64,000 nucleotides of DNA from Bugula neritina (Eukaryota; Bryozoa; Gymnolaemata; Cheilostomatida; Bugulidae), in NCBI GenBank assembly GCA_964035545.1, contig OZ037765.1, positions 34,733,504-34,797,503 on the forward strand, written 5' to 3'. A program made the translations under genes and the position numbers. Position 1 is the stretch's first letter. Each line of letters starts with the position of its first letter. The notes beneath the pieces are model-generated. The model did not search any database and was not told the DNA's origin. It saw only the letters and a program-made list of their open reading frames with translations. This document shows positions 23,501 through 37,203 of the stretch, piece by piece.

Positions 23501-26500
23501 CCTTCAATCTATGAGAGCAACTCAATATGTTATCTGCCAGCTCATTGGTGGGATTCAAGTTAAATACTACTCAAAGGAGAAAAGCTGAGGAAAGATGAAT
23601 CATTGTATCAACAGACAGTATAGAGAAGATGGACTCACCACTCCATCCGAGTAGAGAGTAGCAAAGGGTATCTGAATGCCGCCCAGCCACTTTTTATCGA
23701 GACGTCTGTGCACCTCCCGACCTCGTTGCCGGTCGTCCTGTAGAACGTCGATTACGTGTTCGTCGAACAAGTTGATGTAGAGAGAGTCGTTGACAGTCTG
23801 GAGGTTAGTGGAGGAATAGTCGTTGTTGGGGGCTCTGGTAATACGGTATAGTAATACGGTATAGTAATACACAGTATAGTAATACACAGTATAGTAATAC
23901 ACAGTATAGTATACACAGTATAGTATACACAGTATAGTAATACACAGTATAGTAATATATAGTATAGTATACACAGTATAGTAATACACAGTATAGTAAT
24001 ACACAGTATAGTAATACATAGTATAGTAATATACAGTATAGTATACAGAGTATATTAATATATAGCATAGTAATATATAGTATAGTAATACACAGTATAG
24101 TAATATAGTATAAACAAAAAGCTCCAACAATGAACTGAACAAATAACAGCAGACAGTGACAATAAAATATTGCCTTGGTTTCTTATCCAGAAATTTTTTA
24201 CAATAGTTGAGGGTGGGGTCTGCGTACCACCACTGCAAGCTGTCAATACTGTAAAAAGAGAAGACATGCTGCTACAGGCAGTAATACAACATCTAACAGC
24301 TGTTGGTAATAGCAATTGGCAGCAGAAAAAATAGAGGTGGGCGGGTACAATGTGTAGAAGTGGGCGGGTACAATGTGTAGAAGTGGGCGGGTACAATATG
24401 TAGAAGTGGGCAGGTACAATGCGTAGAAGTGGGCGGGTACAATGTGTAGAAGTGGGCGGGTACAATGTGTAGAAGTGGGCAGGTACAATGCGTAGAAGTG
24501 GGCGGGTACAATGTGTAGAAGTGGGCGGGTACAATGAGTAGAAGTGGGCGGGTACAATGTGTAGAAGTGGGCGGGTACAATGTGTAGAAGTGGGCGGGTA
24601 CAATGAGTAGAAGTGGGCGTATAGAGAACAGAGTTCAACTCACCTAAAGGGTAGATTGAGTTCTTCATTCCAACTGGGGTTTGGTCCCTCAGCAACTGAA
24701 GTTGTCTTCTTCTCTCTCTGGAACATAACCTCAAAGAACGGCCGGACTTTGTGCTCTCTATATAAAACATGCTGTTGAAGTATTAGAAGACCTGCACAAA
24801 GGAGATGCACTGTCTGCATTCACACACCACTTCTACCCTCCCAAATCAAAGAGTTTATTTCTCTCCTGTACATATCTTATGTTAGCGCCATTCAGGACTT
24901 CCATAAGAAAAGCGATGACTCATTATCTATTAAAACTTAGAGAGTTTGACTTGTAACTAAATGAAATCTATAGGAAATACAAAAGGGATAATCTGCAGCA
25001 TCTGGTGCATATTATCTAAAACATTCTCCTGACACCATGTTTGAGTCTGACTCACTGTTTAGCAGACGTGGATGACTCACCCGCCAGCAGACGTCCTTCC
25101 CTCACCAGACTGGTGGTCTTTGACAGCTCTACACGGCACATTGTACGCTCGTGTGATGTTTATCATAATTTTCACCTCTCTGTCCTGTAGGTTCTGTCCA
25201 CTCACTGTCTTCCTTTCCTTCCTTCTGGGTCTGAGAGGGCGACGTGGAGCGAGCACATTGCCCAGGTTCAACACGATAGCCCTGTCGGTCAGAAAGAGGC
25301 ACAGTAGAGAGTGAGTGTGACAGAGTGTCTGTGATAGAGTGTGACAGAGAGAGAGTGACAGAGTGAGTGACAGAGTGTGTGACATAGTATAGACTATAGT
25401 TTGTGACAGAGAGTGTCTTTGGCAAAGTGAGAGAGAGTGAAAGAGTGAGAGAGGGTGTGTACGGGAGAAAAGTTACTTACGCTATGTTTGGCACGCTGTC
25501 CTCCACAATGATGTCTTGTAGACTCTTTTGATGTGCTGCCGCTCGCTTCCTCTCCAGCACCTGCTCTCTGACTCTCTGCATGAACCTGGTGACTACTGCC
25601 CTGTGTGAGTCACTCTCCGTGTCCTTCACCTTAGCCTCATCGTCCAGTCTTTTATTGTACTCCTAATTAACACCAAGCTAAGGCTATGATTACTAGAATA
25701 TACTAGAATACACTAGAATATACTAGAATACACTGGAATATACTAGAATACACTAGAATATACTAGAATACACTAGAATATACTAGAATACACTGGAATA
25801 TCCTAGAATACACTACAGTACCTTGAATATATCTGGAGAGAGTTCGTGGGAAAAGGCAGGAACCATCTTCATGTTCCTGAACTCCATCACCTCTTTTTCT
25901 CGCAATTCCAGAATCTGCAGACGCTTGTCATTGGCGAGTTCTTCGTCCGTGGAGAAGTTGAATTCTTCCTGAAGTTGCTCGAGTCGAAAGTAGTCCGGGG
26001 CAGAGATCTTGTCTCCGCCTCCTTTGGGCTGCAATAGTGGGAGGAGCATAGAGTATATATAATACAGAGTGTAGAGTATATATAGTACAGAGTGTAGAGG
26101 ATATATAATACAGAGTGTAGAGTATATATAGTACAGAGTATAGAGTATATATAATACAGAGTATAGTATATATAATACAGAGCATAGAGTATATATAATA
26201 CAGAGCATAGAGTATATATAATACAGAGCATAGAGTATATATAATACAGAGTATAGAGCATATATAATACAGAGTGTAGAGTATATATAATACAGAGAGT
26301 AGAGGATATATAATACAGAGTGTAGAGTAGATAATACAGAGTATAGTATATATAATACAGAGTATATAGTGTATATAATACAGAGCATAAAGTATATATA
26401 ATACAGAGCATAGAGTATATATAGTACAGAGTGTAGAGTATATATAATACAGTGTATAGAGTATATATAATACAAAGTATAGTATATATGATACAGAGTA

Positions 26501-27792
26501 TAGTATATATAATACCGAGTATAGAGTAGATATAATACAGAGTATATATAATACAGAGTACAGAGTATATATAATACAGAGTATAGTATATAGAAATACA
26601 GAGTATAGTATATATAATACAGAGTATAGAGTATATATAATACAAAGTATAGTATATATGATACAGAGTATATATAGTATATATAATACCGAGTATAGAG
26701 TAGATATAATACAGAGTATATATAATACAGAGTACAGAGTATATTATATAATACAGAGTATAGAGTATATATAACATATTGAATACATACTCGAAGTAAA
26801 TAAACTAGTTCACTATTTGCCGGATCATTTGGATCGATGCGACTGTTACTCAGCCATTTTGATAACTTGTCCATATCCATCATGGCCGACGCTCCTATCT
26901 CCATCACAGCATCCTTGCCTTTAGCAACTCTACGGAAACATTCAAAATATGTAAACATTCTCCCTAAATATTAACTAACTTATTATTTTGGTGAATAAAA
27001 AAAGAACAATTATAATAATTAAAACACAGAAAAATCTAATAATGGACATTTTCTACCCCTTTTTGGCCTCATTTACATATTTCTTTATAGCAAACTGCAA
27101 GTTTTTAGATATAAGCATTTAAGATTTTCAAGTTATTTCTGCCATAGAAAGATGGTAGCTGAATTTGCTGCTGGATATAACTTCGCATTAGTCACTAGAA
27201 TATGACCAACACTCTATTGTGACTAGAGTATACTAGAGTACTGTGACTAGAGTATACTAGAGTATAGTCATACTGTGACTAGAGTATAGTATACTAGGGT
27301 ACTGTTGGTAAACTCACCCGTGGCTGACAAAGGACGTAGAGGCAGCAGGGATGAGAGGATTACCATAAGAGTCAACCCCCCAAGCGACTGACACCATCAG
27401 CTGACCAGACGTGAGGAGAGTCAGAGTTTCAGACACCTCGCCGTCTGCGTCCAGGGTGATAGGGATACCTGCATATATTATAGTGTATATATTACTACGT
27501 GTATATATATATATTACAGAATATATATATTACAGTATATATATATATATTACAGTATATATATATTACAGAATATATATATTACAGAATATATTACAGC
27601 ATATATTATAGTACATATGTTATAGTACATATGTTATAGTATATATGTTATAGTATATACTACAGCATAATGCATATACATATATCATAGTATATATTAC
27701 AGTATATATATTACAGCACATATTACAGGATATATTACAGTATATATTATAGTATATATTACAGTATATATTATTACAGTATATATATTACA

Positions 27793-27832
<40 letters not shown>

Positions 27833-30800
27833 CAGTATATATTACAGCATATATTACAGCATATATTATTACAGCACATATTACAGGATATATTACAGTA
27901 TATATTACAGGATATATTACAGGGTATATATTACAGCATATATTACTACGTGTAGTAATGACTCACCAGCACCGACAGCCTCATGACTGAATGTCCTTCT
28001 TTGTTCCGTGGCGAACTCTAGCGAGTCAAGTTCTACTGCCTCTGCTGACGTAAGAGTGGTGGGTGGTATGGCAGCAAACACACTGGATATGTACCTGTCC
28101 TTTATCAGCCCTACCTCGTATATCTGCAGGTAAATAGTACTATATACATGTATGTAAATACCTGGATGTAGATATCAACTAGTACTATAAACATGTATGT
28201 AAATACCTGGATGTAGATATCAACTAGTATTATATACATGTATGTAAATACCTGGATGTAGACACTGTCCGGCCACTGGATGATATGAACAGGAATAATT
28301 TGAGCGAAGGAAACGGTGAAGTCCTGGTTGAGCTGTCTACAGAAGATATTAACACTTTGTATTAATACATTCATTATGTAACTGTTATTATAATCAGTGA
28401 TATACATTTATTTACCTATTAGCCAAAACTAACTTACGTATAATACAAAAATAATTTCAGAAAAGATAAACCTATTTTGGAGTTGTCTTTCACTTTGAAA
28501 AATGACAGCCGATTGAAAGTCATTAAGAGTTGCCCTCCCCTCACTAAACTACTTCAGATAGTAATGTAGGGTTGGAACTTAATGTAAGTGAGTTAGTTGA
28601 TTGTCAGTGAGATGAAACTGAGTGAGCAGCATGTAATGATAGTAGCTGGAGTTTACAGTTTCACCTAATCTTTTGAGAAATAATATTTTTTACAGCTGAA
28701 AAAAGAAAGCAAATCTTCTTAAATTTTAAAGAAATAATTTTCAAGAATGAAAGACACGATGTAACAACACAGGAAGGACTGCCTAGTAAACACATTATAT
28801 ACTGTTTGATGTTACCAACAAATCTCAAAGCTTATTGGTGGCACGACTACTAGAGAGAGGTGAGTGAGGTGAGATGGTGGGATTGCTGAGTATGAGATGG
28901 TAGGTTATCCCACCTTGTGTCTGTCTTGGCCACCTCCTTGCCATTGAAGAAAACCTTAGCATAGAGACGACAACTCTGAACAGCTTCTCTCCTCTGCTGC
29001 TCCCCTCTGCAATGTCAAGGTCACTGAGTTATTAGAGAACAGACAGACAGACATGAACTTCCACTCTCAAAGGGTTCCGACAAGAGCCGGTACAGAAGTA
29101 ATGACCACTAGAAGACGTGTAGCCAAGAGCTCAGAGTGGCTGGTCACTGCCTGGTGTGATGAAAACAGTTTATTACTATAATAACTTGAGAGTAAATTGA
29201 TTTGCTGTAGGCTGTACTTATTAGAATAATGTATTATATTATATATTAGAATAACATATTAAATATTCAATTGACAAGTAGAAGTAGACAAATATTTTAT
29301 ACATTTAATTATAGCCGGGCTGGAAGGCAACATCAAAGAGTTTGTAAATTCTGCTGAATAATTAACACAGGCATGAGAGAGACTATTAATAGCTCTGTCT
29401 GTGTACAACCTGTTGTGTAGCACATAGAGAGGAATAGAGTGGTTGACCGAGTTGTGAAGTACCGGGTCACTGGCTAGGAGTGTAGTCATGCATACAGGGT
29501 AATGGCAGTGGTGTGATATCACTGGGGGTTGGCAAGAGTTACACTGATTGTATCTCAACAGAGAATTCTAGGAACTGTCAGTTTAGTAGAGTATAGAGTC
29601 ACAGTAGTAGAGTATACAGTCACAGTAGTAGAGTATAGAGTCACAGTAGTAGAGTATAGAGTCACAGTAGTAGAGTATAGAGTCACAGTAGTAGAGTATA
29701 CAGTCACAGTAGTAGAGTATAGAGTCACAGTAGTAGAGTATAGAGTCACAGTAGTAGAGTATAGAGTCACAGTAGTAGAGTATACAGTCACAGTAGTAGA
29801 GTATAGAGTCACAGTAGTAGAGTATACAGTCACAGTAGTAGAGTATACAGTCACAGTAGTAGAGTATACAGTCACAGTAGTAGGGTATACAGTCACAGTA
29901 GTAGAGTATACAGTCACAGTAGTAGAGTATAGAGTCACAGTAGTAGAGTATAGAGTCACAGTAGTAGAGTATACAGTCACAGTAGTAGAGTGTACAGTCA
30001 CAGTAGTAGAGTGTACAGAGTCACACTCACATGGGACAGTCACGCAGACTCGTCACGTTAGTAGAGTAAGATATTTCTGTCGTCAGGATGGGTTCGCCGG
30101 GGCGTCTCTTTATTCTCTTGAACTTTTCCTCGATCTCCAACTTCACCAACTTCTCGTCAAACTTCCTGGGAGGTTCTGGTTTAGCCAGGTCCGGCTCATC
30201 GAGGATAGCTTGGTCCTTGGCGTTCTCCTCGATTTCTAGAATGTTCTCTACTTCGTCGTTGTCCTCCGTCTCTCTCTGTCTTCGCTTCATTCTTGCCCTA
30301 ACTTCTTTCTGTATATAGAATAGCATGTATATAGCATAGCATGTATATATAGCATAGCACGCATATATGGTATAGCATGTATATAGTATAGCATGTATAT
30401 AGTATAGCATGCATATAGCATAGCATGTATATAGCATAGCATGTATATAGTATAGCATGCATATAGTATAGCATGTATATATAGCATAGCATGTATATGG
30501 TATAGCATATATATATAGTATAGCATGCATATAGTATAGCATGTATATAGTATAGCATGTATATAGTATAGCATGTATATAGTATAGCATGTATATATAG
30601 CATAGTATATCTACACTATACGTAGTCTATATAATCAGACTGTAACAGTTAGGAGTTGTGATCTCACTATACAAAAGATAACGCAGTCATTACACTTAGC
30701 AGTGGTGTCTATCACTGCATAGCCTGAGTACCTTAGTCTTCAGCTGCTCTTTGTAGTTAATAAGACTCGTCTCGTACTCAGCCATCAGCGTGATGTAGGT

Positions 30801-33800
30801 CTGCTGGTACTGTTCTCTTCTCTCCTCCACCTCATCAGCTATCTCCATCTTTATTCGGTTTTTATCTTCTACTTTGTTGGTCTCCACTCTGTCAACAGAC
30901 TCCACACTCAGATACAACTGTAGGGGGTGTGTAGGGGGTGTAAGGAGTGTGTAAGAAGTGTAGGGGGTGTGTAAGGAGTGTAGGGAGTGTGTAGGGGGTA
31001 TAGGGAGTGTAGGGGGTGTGTAAGAAGTGTAGGGGGTGTGTAAGGAGCGTGGGGGTTATGTAAGGCACAATAATAATGGATTAGAAGAATCAGGAAATAT
31101 TATGTCAGCCCTCAACGTTCTTTCAACTTATAAAGGAGACAAACAGGGAATATCCCGTTGAAAGGACCAAGCCGAGACAGGTGAATGTACAGCTTCAGTA
31201 GAATGCTATAACTTATAGTTATCTGTCATCAGATTATTATGTAATGGCATTCCAGGGAGGAAGAGAAGAGGCAAGTGTCAGTTGTGACAGGTTGTTACAT
31301 GTACTTGCAGGTTCTTATGTGATCATACACAGTAATGTATTGCCACTTGATGCTATCTCAACTACGAGGAAACAGTCAAGTAGAGATTTACAATGTGACA
31401 GACAAGGGAAGACAACTTACAATACTGTTCTGTGTACACAGACAGTATAAGTTCTGGTGGGGTATTACAACAGCTTCACTTGGTAAGGTACCAAGTCATA
31501 CTTGGTAAAGTATTAAGTCATACTTGGTAAAGCACTAAGACTAAGTCATACTTGGTAAAGCACTGAGTCATACTTGGTAAAGTACTAAGCCATACTTGGT
31601 AAAGTACTAAGCCATACTTGGTAAAGCACTGAGTCATACTTGGTAAAGTACTAAGTCATACTTGGTAAAGCACTAAGTCATACTTGGTAAAGTTGAGTTT
31701 GACTGGAGTGTTTGTGCAGTTCTGGTAAGCTCTCAGCTGCTTCAGACTGGTCCAGGTTTTAGTCACATTTTTCAGCAGCTTTCTGTCAGTGTCTTCTTCC
31801 GCATCGCAGGTCTCGCGCAGGTCCCTAAAACGGCGCTAAACTTTGTAGAAATGAGGCTAAGTATGAAATGTGTGGGTCACACCTGAAAATGTCGCTGTTT
31901 TTTGTCTGAAAGGTCAAGTAAACAAGAACTAGGAGAAATATTTGGATTATTCATGTTAAGTAATACATAAGATATGGTAGAGAAGAGTTATACCATATCA
32001 GACGAACTGACAAAGGAAAGGTGTATTTGCTTTTCCGTTCTACTCCATGTTTATACTCAAGAAATATAAATATATAACTCAATGCTCAAAGTGCTGACTC
32101 TCAGTGCAGGCAGCAAACACTACTTCCGCTCTAAATCTGGTGGCGTATATCGGCAGCAATACTAGCTGCTGCTGCCAAACAGTGACCTGACAGCAGCAAC
32201 TTTCTCAAACAACTTCCAATGACAAACAAAAACAATTTAGAAGTCAAGTTTAAGTATTTCGAATCATTGCCAAGACAGTTACTGTAAGGTCAACTGAAGG
32301 TCAACTACTACGGATCTCAACATTTCATAAAACTCTGCATCCTGTCAAATTTTCAGGGAAAAGTCTGCCAAATCTATGTAATAATTTTATTTGGTATCAA
32401 AATAAACGCTGCATAGAGTCGGTATCGATAGAGCGAGTTGTTAGATTTAGTTGATATATTTGCAAGGAAGGAGGTATATTTAGCAAGGAATTTGTGTGTA
32501 ATATTAGAAGGCAGTTTATGTAAATATAGAGTTTGTTTCTATCAACATGCAAATTCTTGCATATGGAAACAAACACAGAGTAGCATAACATCTTGTTGTT
32601 TCACTGGTTTAGGTGACACAGGACAACTATAGATTAGCAATAAACTTCTAGTGGCATCACTGAGCAGGTAGTTAATCTTGACAACAGTGTGAGAGCACCT
32701 TATCACACATGTCAAGTGGATGCACCAATACTAAGTTCAACAACAGGTAAACTAGTCACCAATTATTACCTGTAATAGAGTTACAAGCTGTCTCTGAGGT
32801 CCAATAACGAGTTGCAACGTGCTGCAGACTGAGTAAAAGTGAGAGTTGCTAAAGGCGGGGTTCCGGTGGGAATTGCACCCGGAGCACATGCATAGAATAC
32901 AAGAGCTCTAACCCCGGGCCCACGGCTGCTTCCTAGATGCTGCAACTCTAATTACTGTATAGTGCAGTTTACCTGTTGATTATCTCATTACACTTGGAGC
33001 AAGTCTACCTCAGGGTTATAATTGGCCACATGAGTCTAGAATTAACTACTGCAAGTGTTAATAAAGACTTGCAGTAGAGGCAGGGGAGGTGAGGAGGAAC
33101 TGGGCTGGACTAGGGTAGTCATCACAAACTATAAACTCTGCTGGCTACTGGAGTCTATTAGATGAGACGCAGGGGACACCTTAGCAGATACCCTAGTAGA
33201 GAACATTTCACCAGCAATACAATGAACCTACCTAAATTATTTCACAAAATGGCAGACACCATTAAATAGCAAACTTTGCTCCTAAAGATAATTTAGAATG
33301 ACAATGAATAATATGTGCATCTAGTTGCCCCCAATCAGGTTGACCTAGGAACTGACTCCTGACCAATAAGAGAGAGTTTGCACACCACATGACAACAAGC
33401 AACAAGCTCAGGGGGGGGGGGAGGGGAGAGGTAAGAGTACGCCCTGCTATGCAACTAATTCTACTCAGTAGAGCCGAGTACAACAGAAATGCTTTCCATG
33501 TAACTCAAACACTAGAGAGTTTAGCTGTTGGGGTTTCACTATCCACCTCAAGATATCTACAGTAACCCCTACAGTGACTAGTGTAGTGTATACAGTAGTT
33601 ACCACAGCTCGCTGGTGTAGTCTTTCAGTCTCCTGTTTAAGTTGCTGACGTACTGGTCATCTCCTTTCTCCACGTCGCTGTTCTGTGGAAGGGAATTCAA
33701 CACTCAGAAAATGTTACATAAACTCAACGCGTGTTGCTTACAATAAAATCAATCTAACTTCACATTACTGAAAATAGAAAAGTACAGCTAATTGTGCCAC

Positions 33801-36800
33801 AAGATGAAAAAATTTGCGTGTCACAGCTTTAAAAATGAGTAGAAATAAAACTTGCAAAGTCTATGATTAGATTTATACAAACTGCTGACAGAGAGTAAGG
33901 TAGCAGCAGCAAGGCGGCAGCAATACCTTGTGGTGGAGCAGCGTCTCCTTCAAGTGTACTATAGCTGCTTTCAGTGCCTTTATCTAAAATTATTTCAATA
34001 AATTTCATTTATTTTGTTGTTTCTAAGCTTCTTGTTCCATCATTAGTAAATGAACACATTTCAGTTATGTTTATAAGTAAACAGTGAGAAGTGAAAACAG
34101 TTTATCAATTCTATTCCCAGTATTTCCAGTCTAGAAGAACTAAAATTACAAAATTGCCAGCAAAACCTGCAGATATGTGAGAGAGCTGAGGGGAAGGTAC
34201 TCAGACTATTGTTATGAGGCTAGGTGTGGCCTGCTCTGTGTGATTAGTGGGTGGGGAGGGGCGCTCTACGCCCTACTCTAAATTGTTAACACACGCTCTT
34301 CAAACAATAGAGAGTACACTACACTAGACACAGTCACATTGTCATAGAGATACACAAGAGGAAGAGGCACATATTGCTCAGTGTACTGGTAGAGAGAAGA
34401 GACAGTGTACTGGTAGAGAGAAGAGACAGTGTACTGGTAGAGAGAAGAGACAGTGTACTGGTAGAGAGAAGAGACAGTGTACTGGTAGAGAGAAGAGACA
34501 GTGTACTGGTAGAGAGTAGAGACAGTGTACTGGTAGAGAGTAGAGACAGTGACAGAGCAGCTACACCTATTATACAGGTGAGTGTGCTATTCTGTCAGCA
34601 TTACGTAATCACTGTACTCATTGAAATAACTATACAATGTATCTTTACAATATGTCGTTACAATGTATCTTTCTGTAAACTCAGTCGCAGTAGTTAAGTG
34701 AATTAGCAAAGGACACCTGAGTATAAGATGATGTAAGACTGTGATTGCATCTCGACCACTCGACCACTCACTATTATTAGACTAGACATCAATTAGGAAG
34801 TAGAGAATACACTACAATAACTCATCTCAGATATTCACACAGCTATTGTCACACAGCTAGTCTAATCCAAGGTATAGAAAGATTTACAGGAAGTAGATAT
34901 AAAGTGCAGTACAGCATCCTGTCTGACGACATAGAAAACTCAATCCTAAATAAACTACCCAATGTCCTGTAGAGCTCAATGGAAAAATGCAGTCACTTTT
35001 TTACAACCAATCAGGAAATTTATATTATTTTATAAGTAACGTTACTTTACAAATGGCGAAAAATCTAGTTATACAGTATAAATACTTTTAACTCTTTCGA
35101 CTTGTCAGAGCTGACTCACCTTTTCAACATGGTACGTTACGACGTTGACCTTACGTCTCTCCTGGTACTGTGAGGTAAGTACGGCGAGCCGACTGGCCAG
35201 CACGTGCTCCCGACTCATTAGCTCGTGGTGGGTGAAGGTCAAATTGTTGACGTCAATGTCGAGACGGTACTGGCCACCGGCGTCTATCGTACCGTCAATA
35301 TACCGGCTGTCAAACTCTTTGGTTATGGCCTGCAGCATAGAATTCTAAGTTGCAGTAAACTAGCTGACAGTTATTCTATTTCTTTGGGTTTTGTTTTACT
35401 TTACATTGGTCTACTATAGACACAACAGTCACTTGAGTTATCAATTTTAATAGCCAAAACCTATTGATCAGCAAGTAGGGGGGGGGGGACAGTCAGAGAA
35501 ATATAAGAGAAGGCTGCCAGGTGTAGGAGAAAGAATTTTAAACAGACTATGTCTGAGGCAGCACGTGTTATGAACTGAGGCAGCACGTGTTATGCAATCA
35601 GCATGTCTAGGCTATCACCTAGCAATGATGTCTGCTGTAAGTTACATCTAATAGACAGGGTAGTTTTGGTGAAGGTGGATGTATGATGACTCATGATGGT
35701 AAATACAGGTTGTTTTAAGAACATACAGGGTGATTAGCATATAATTAGCATGGAGGTATTTCACACACAATCTGTATTGTGGCCACACACCAACACACTT
35801 ATAAAACAAACAACTATTAGCTACGTGCTAGGGTGAGTATGCTAGGGGTGAGCTGGTAGCAATTTCACCCCTTCTACTTAACTTCTATGCAGTGAAATCA
35901 GTAAAATTTTAGATCCTAGTCAAAGTAAGGTAATGTATGAACTGTAACTTGATTGATTTAGTCAAGAGTAATTTGTCATTCCATTCAATATGAGTTTTAG
36001 TCAGTCATGTTGAAGCTTAGGAGCTGATCATTCCATTTAAATGTTACCAGTAGTAGTTCATCCTTGCAACCATAACTTGTGACTGACACAGCCCTAGCAC
36101 ACTTTCACTCACTGATTAGCATCAGTTCAGCTCTAACATAACATGTATATTCTTATATATAACCTACAGTGTGTATATTCTTATATATAACCTACAGTGT
36201 GTATATTGTTATATATAACCTACAGTGTGTATATTGTTATATATAACCTACAGTGTGTATATTCTTATATATAACCTACAGTGTGTATATTGTTATATAT
36301 AACCTACAGTGTATATATTGTTACAGGTGCATTCACTCATTAATAAAACATTAAGGAAACCTCTTCATGTAAAAACCATCTGAATCATTGAAAGAACAAA
36401 TAATTGCAGGCCTGCAGCTCGGCCAAAATAAAGAGATTTGAGGAGAAAATATAAACATAAGAATGTTGATAGAGGATAGAGACTTGGATGCTGTATTATG
36501 TCATTATAATTAGATGCATCTGTGTTTCACTCAACTCCTACAATATTTGGTACATAAAACACCTCTGTTTATGTCAACTTGACATAACTTGTCAGTATAT
36601 TCACAACAATTCTCCAATTTGAACAATTAAGGAGACAGCCAATGATTAATAGGCCGTAATATAACTTTATAGTCTGATTTATATCCTTTAATCTTAGTGA
36701 AAATATTTGTGTGTTTCCAGGCATATGCATCACTTGAACTCCAAATCTGTGAGGATATAGAAGTGTGAGGAGCAGCTTTACTGTATACACTCTACACACT

Positions 36801-37167
36801 TTATACTATACAGTCTACACTCTATACTATACAGTCTACACTCTATACTATACAGTCTACACTCTATACTATACAGTCTACACTCTATACTATACAGTCT
36901 ACACTCTATACTATACAGTCTACACTCTATACTATACAGTCTACACTCTATACTATACAGTCTACACACTATATACTATACAGTCTACACAGTGTATACT
37001 ATACTATACAGTCTATGATATGAACCCTCAACAGGAGTAACTCTGTCCGTCAGCAACTGCATTCTGGGTAAGACTGTCCATTTATCTCTTAATATTTTAT
37101 TATATACTGCTAACATTTTATTACAGCAGTTATTATATGATATCTATATATTACAGCAGTTATTATA

Positions 37168-37203
<36 letters not shown>

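Noticed and set aside
24155-24249. Less repetitive open segment in CC2D2A intron 27 that might be an extra exon
   Set aside because: Exons 27 and 28 already join in phase across the conserved C2 domain; inserting it would break known family sequence.
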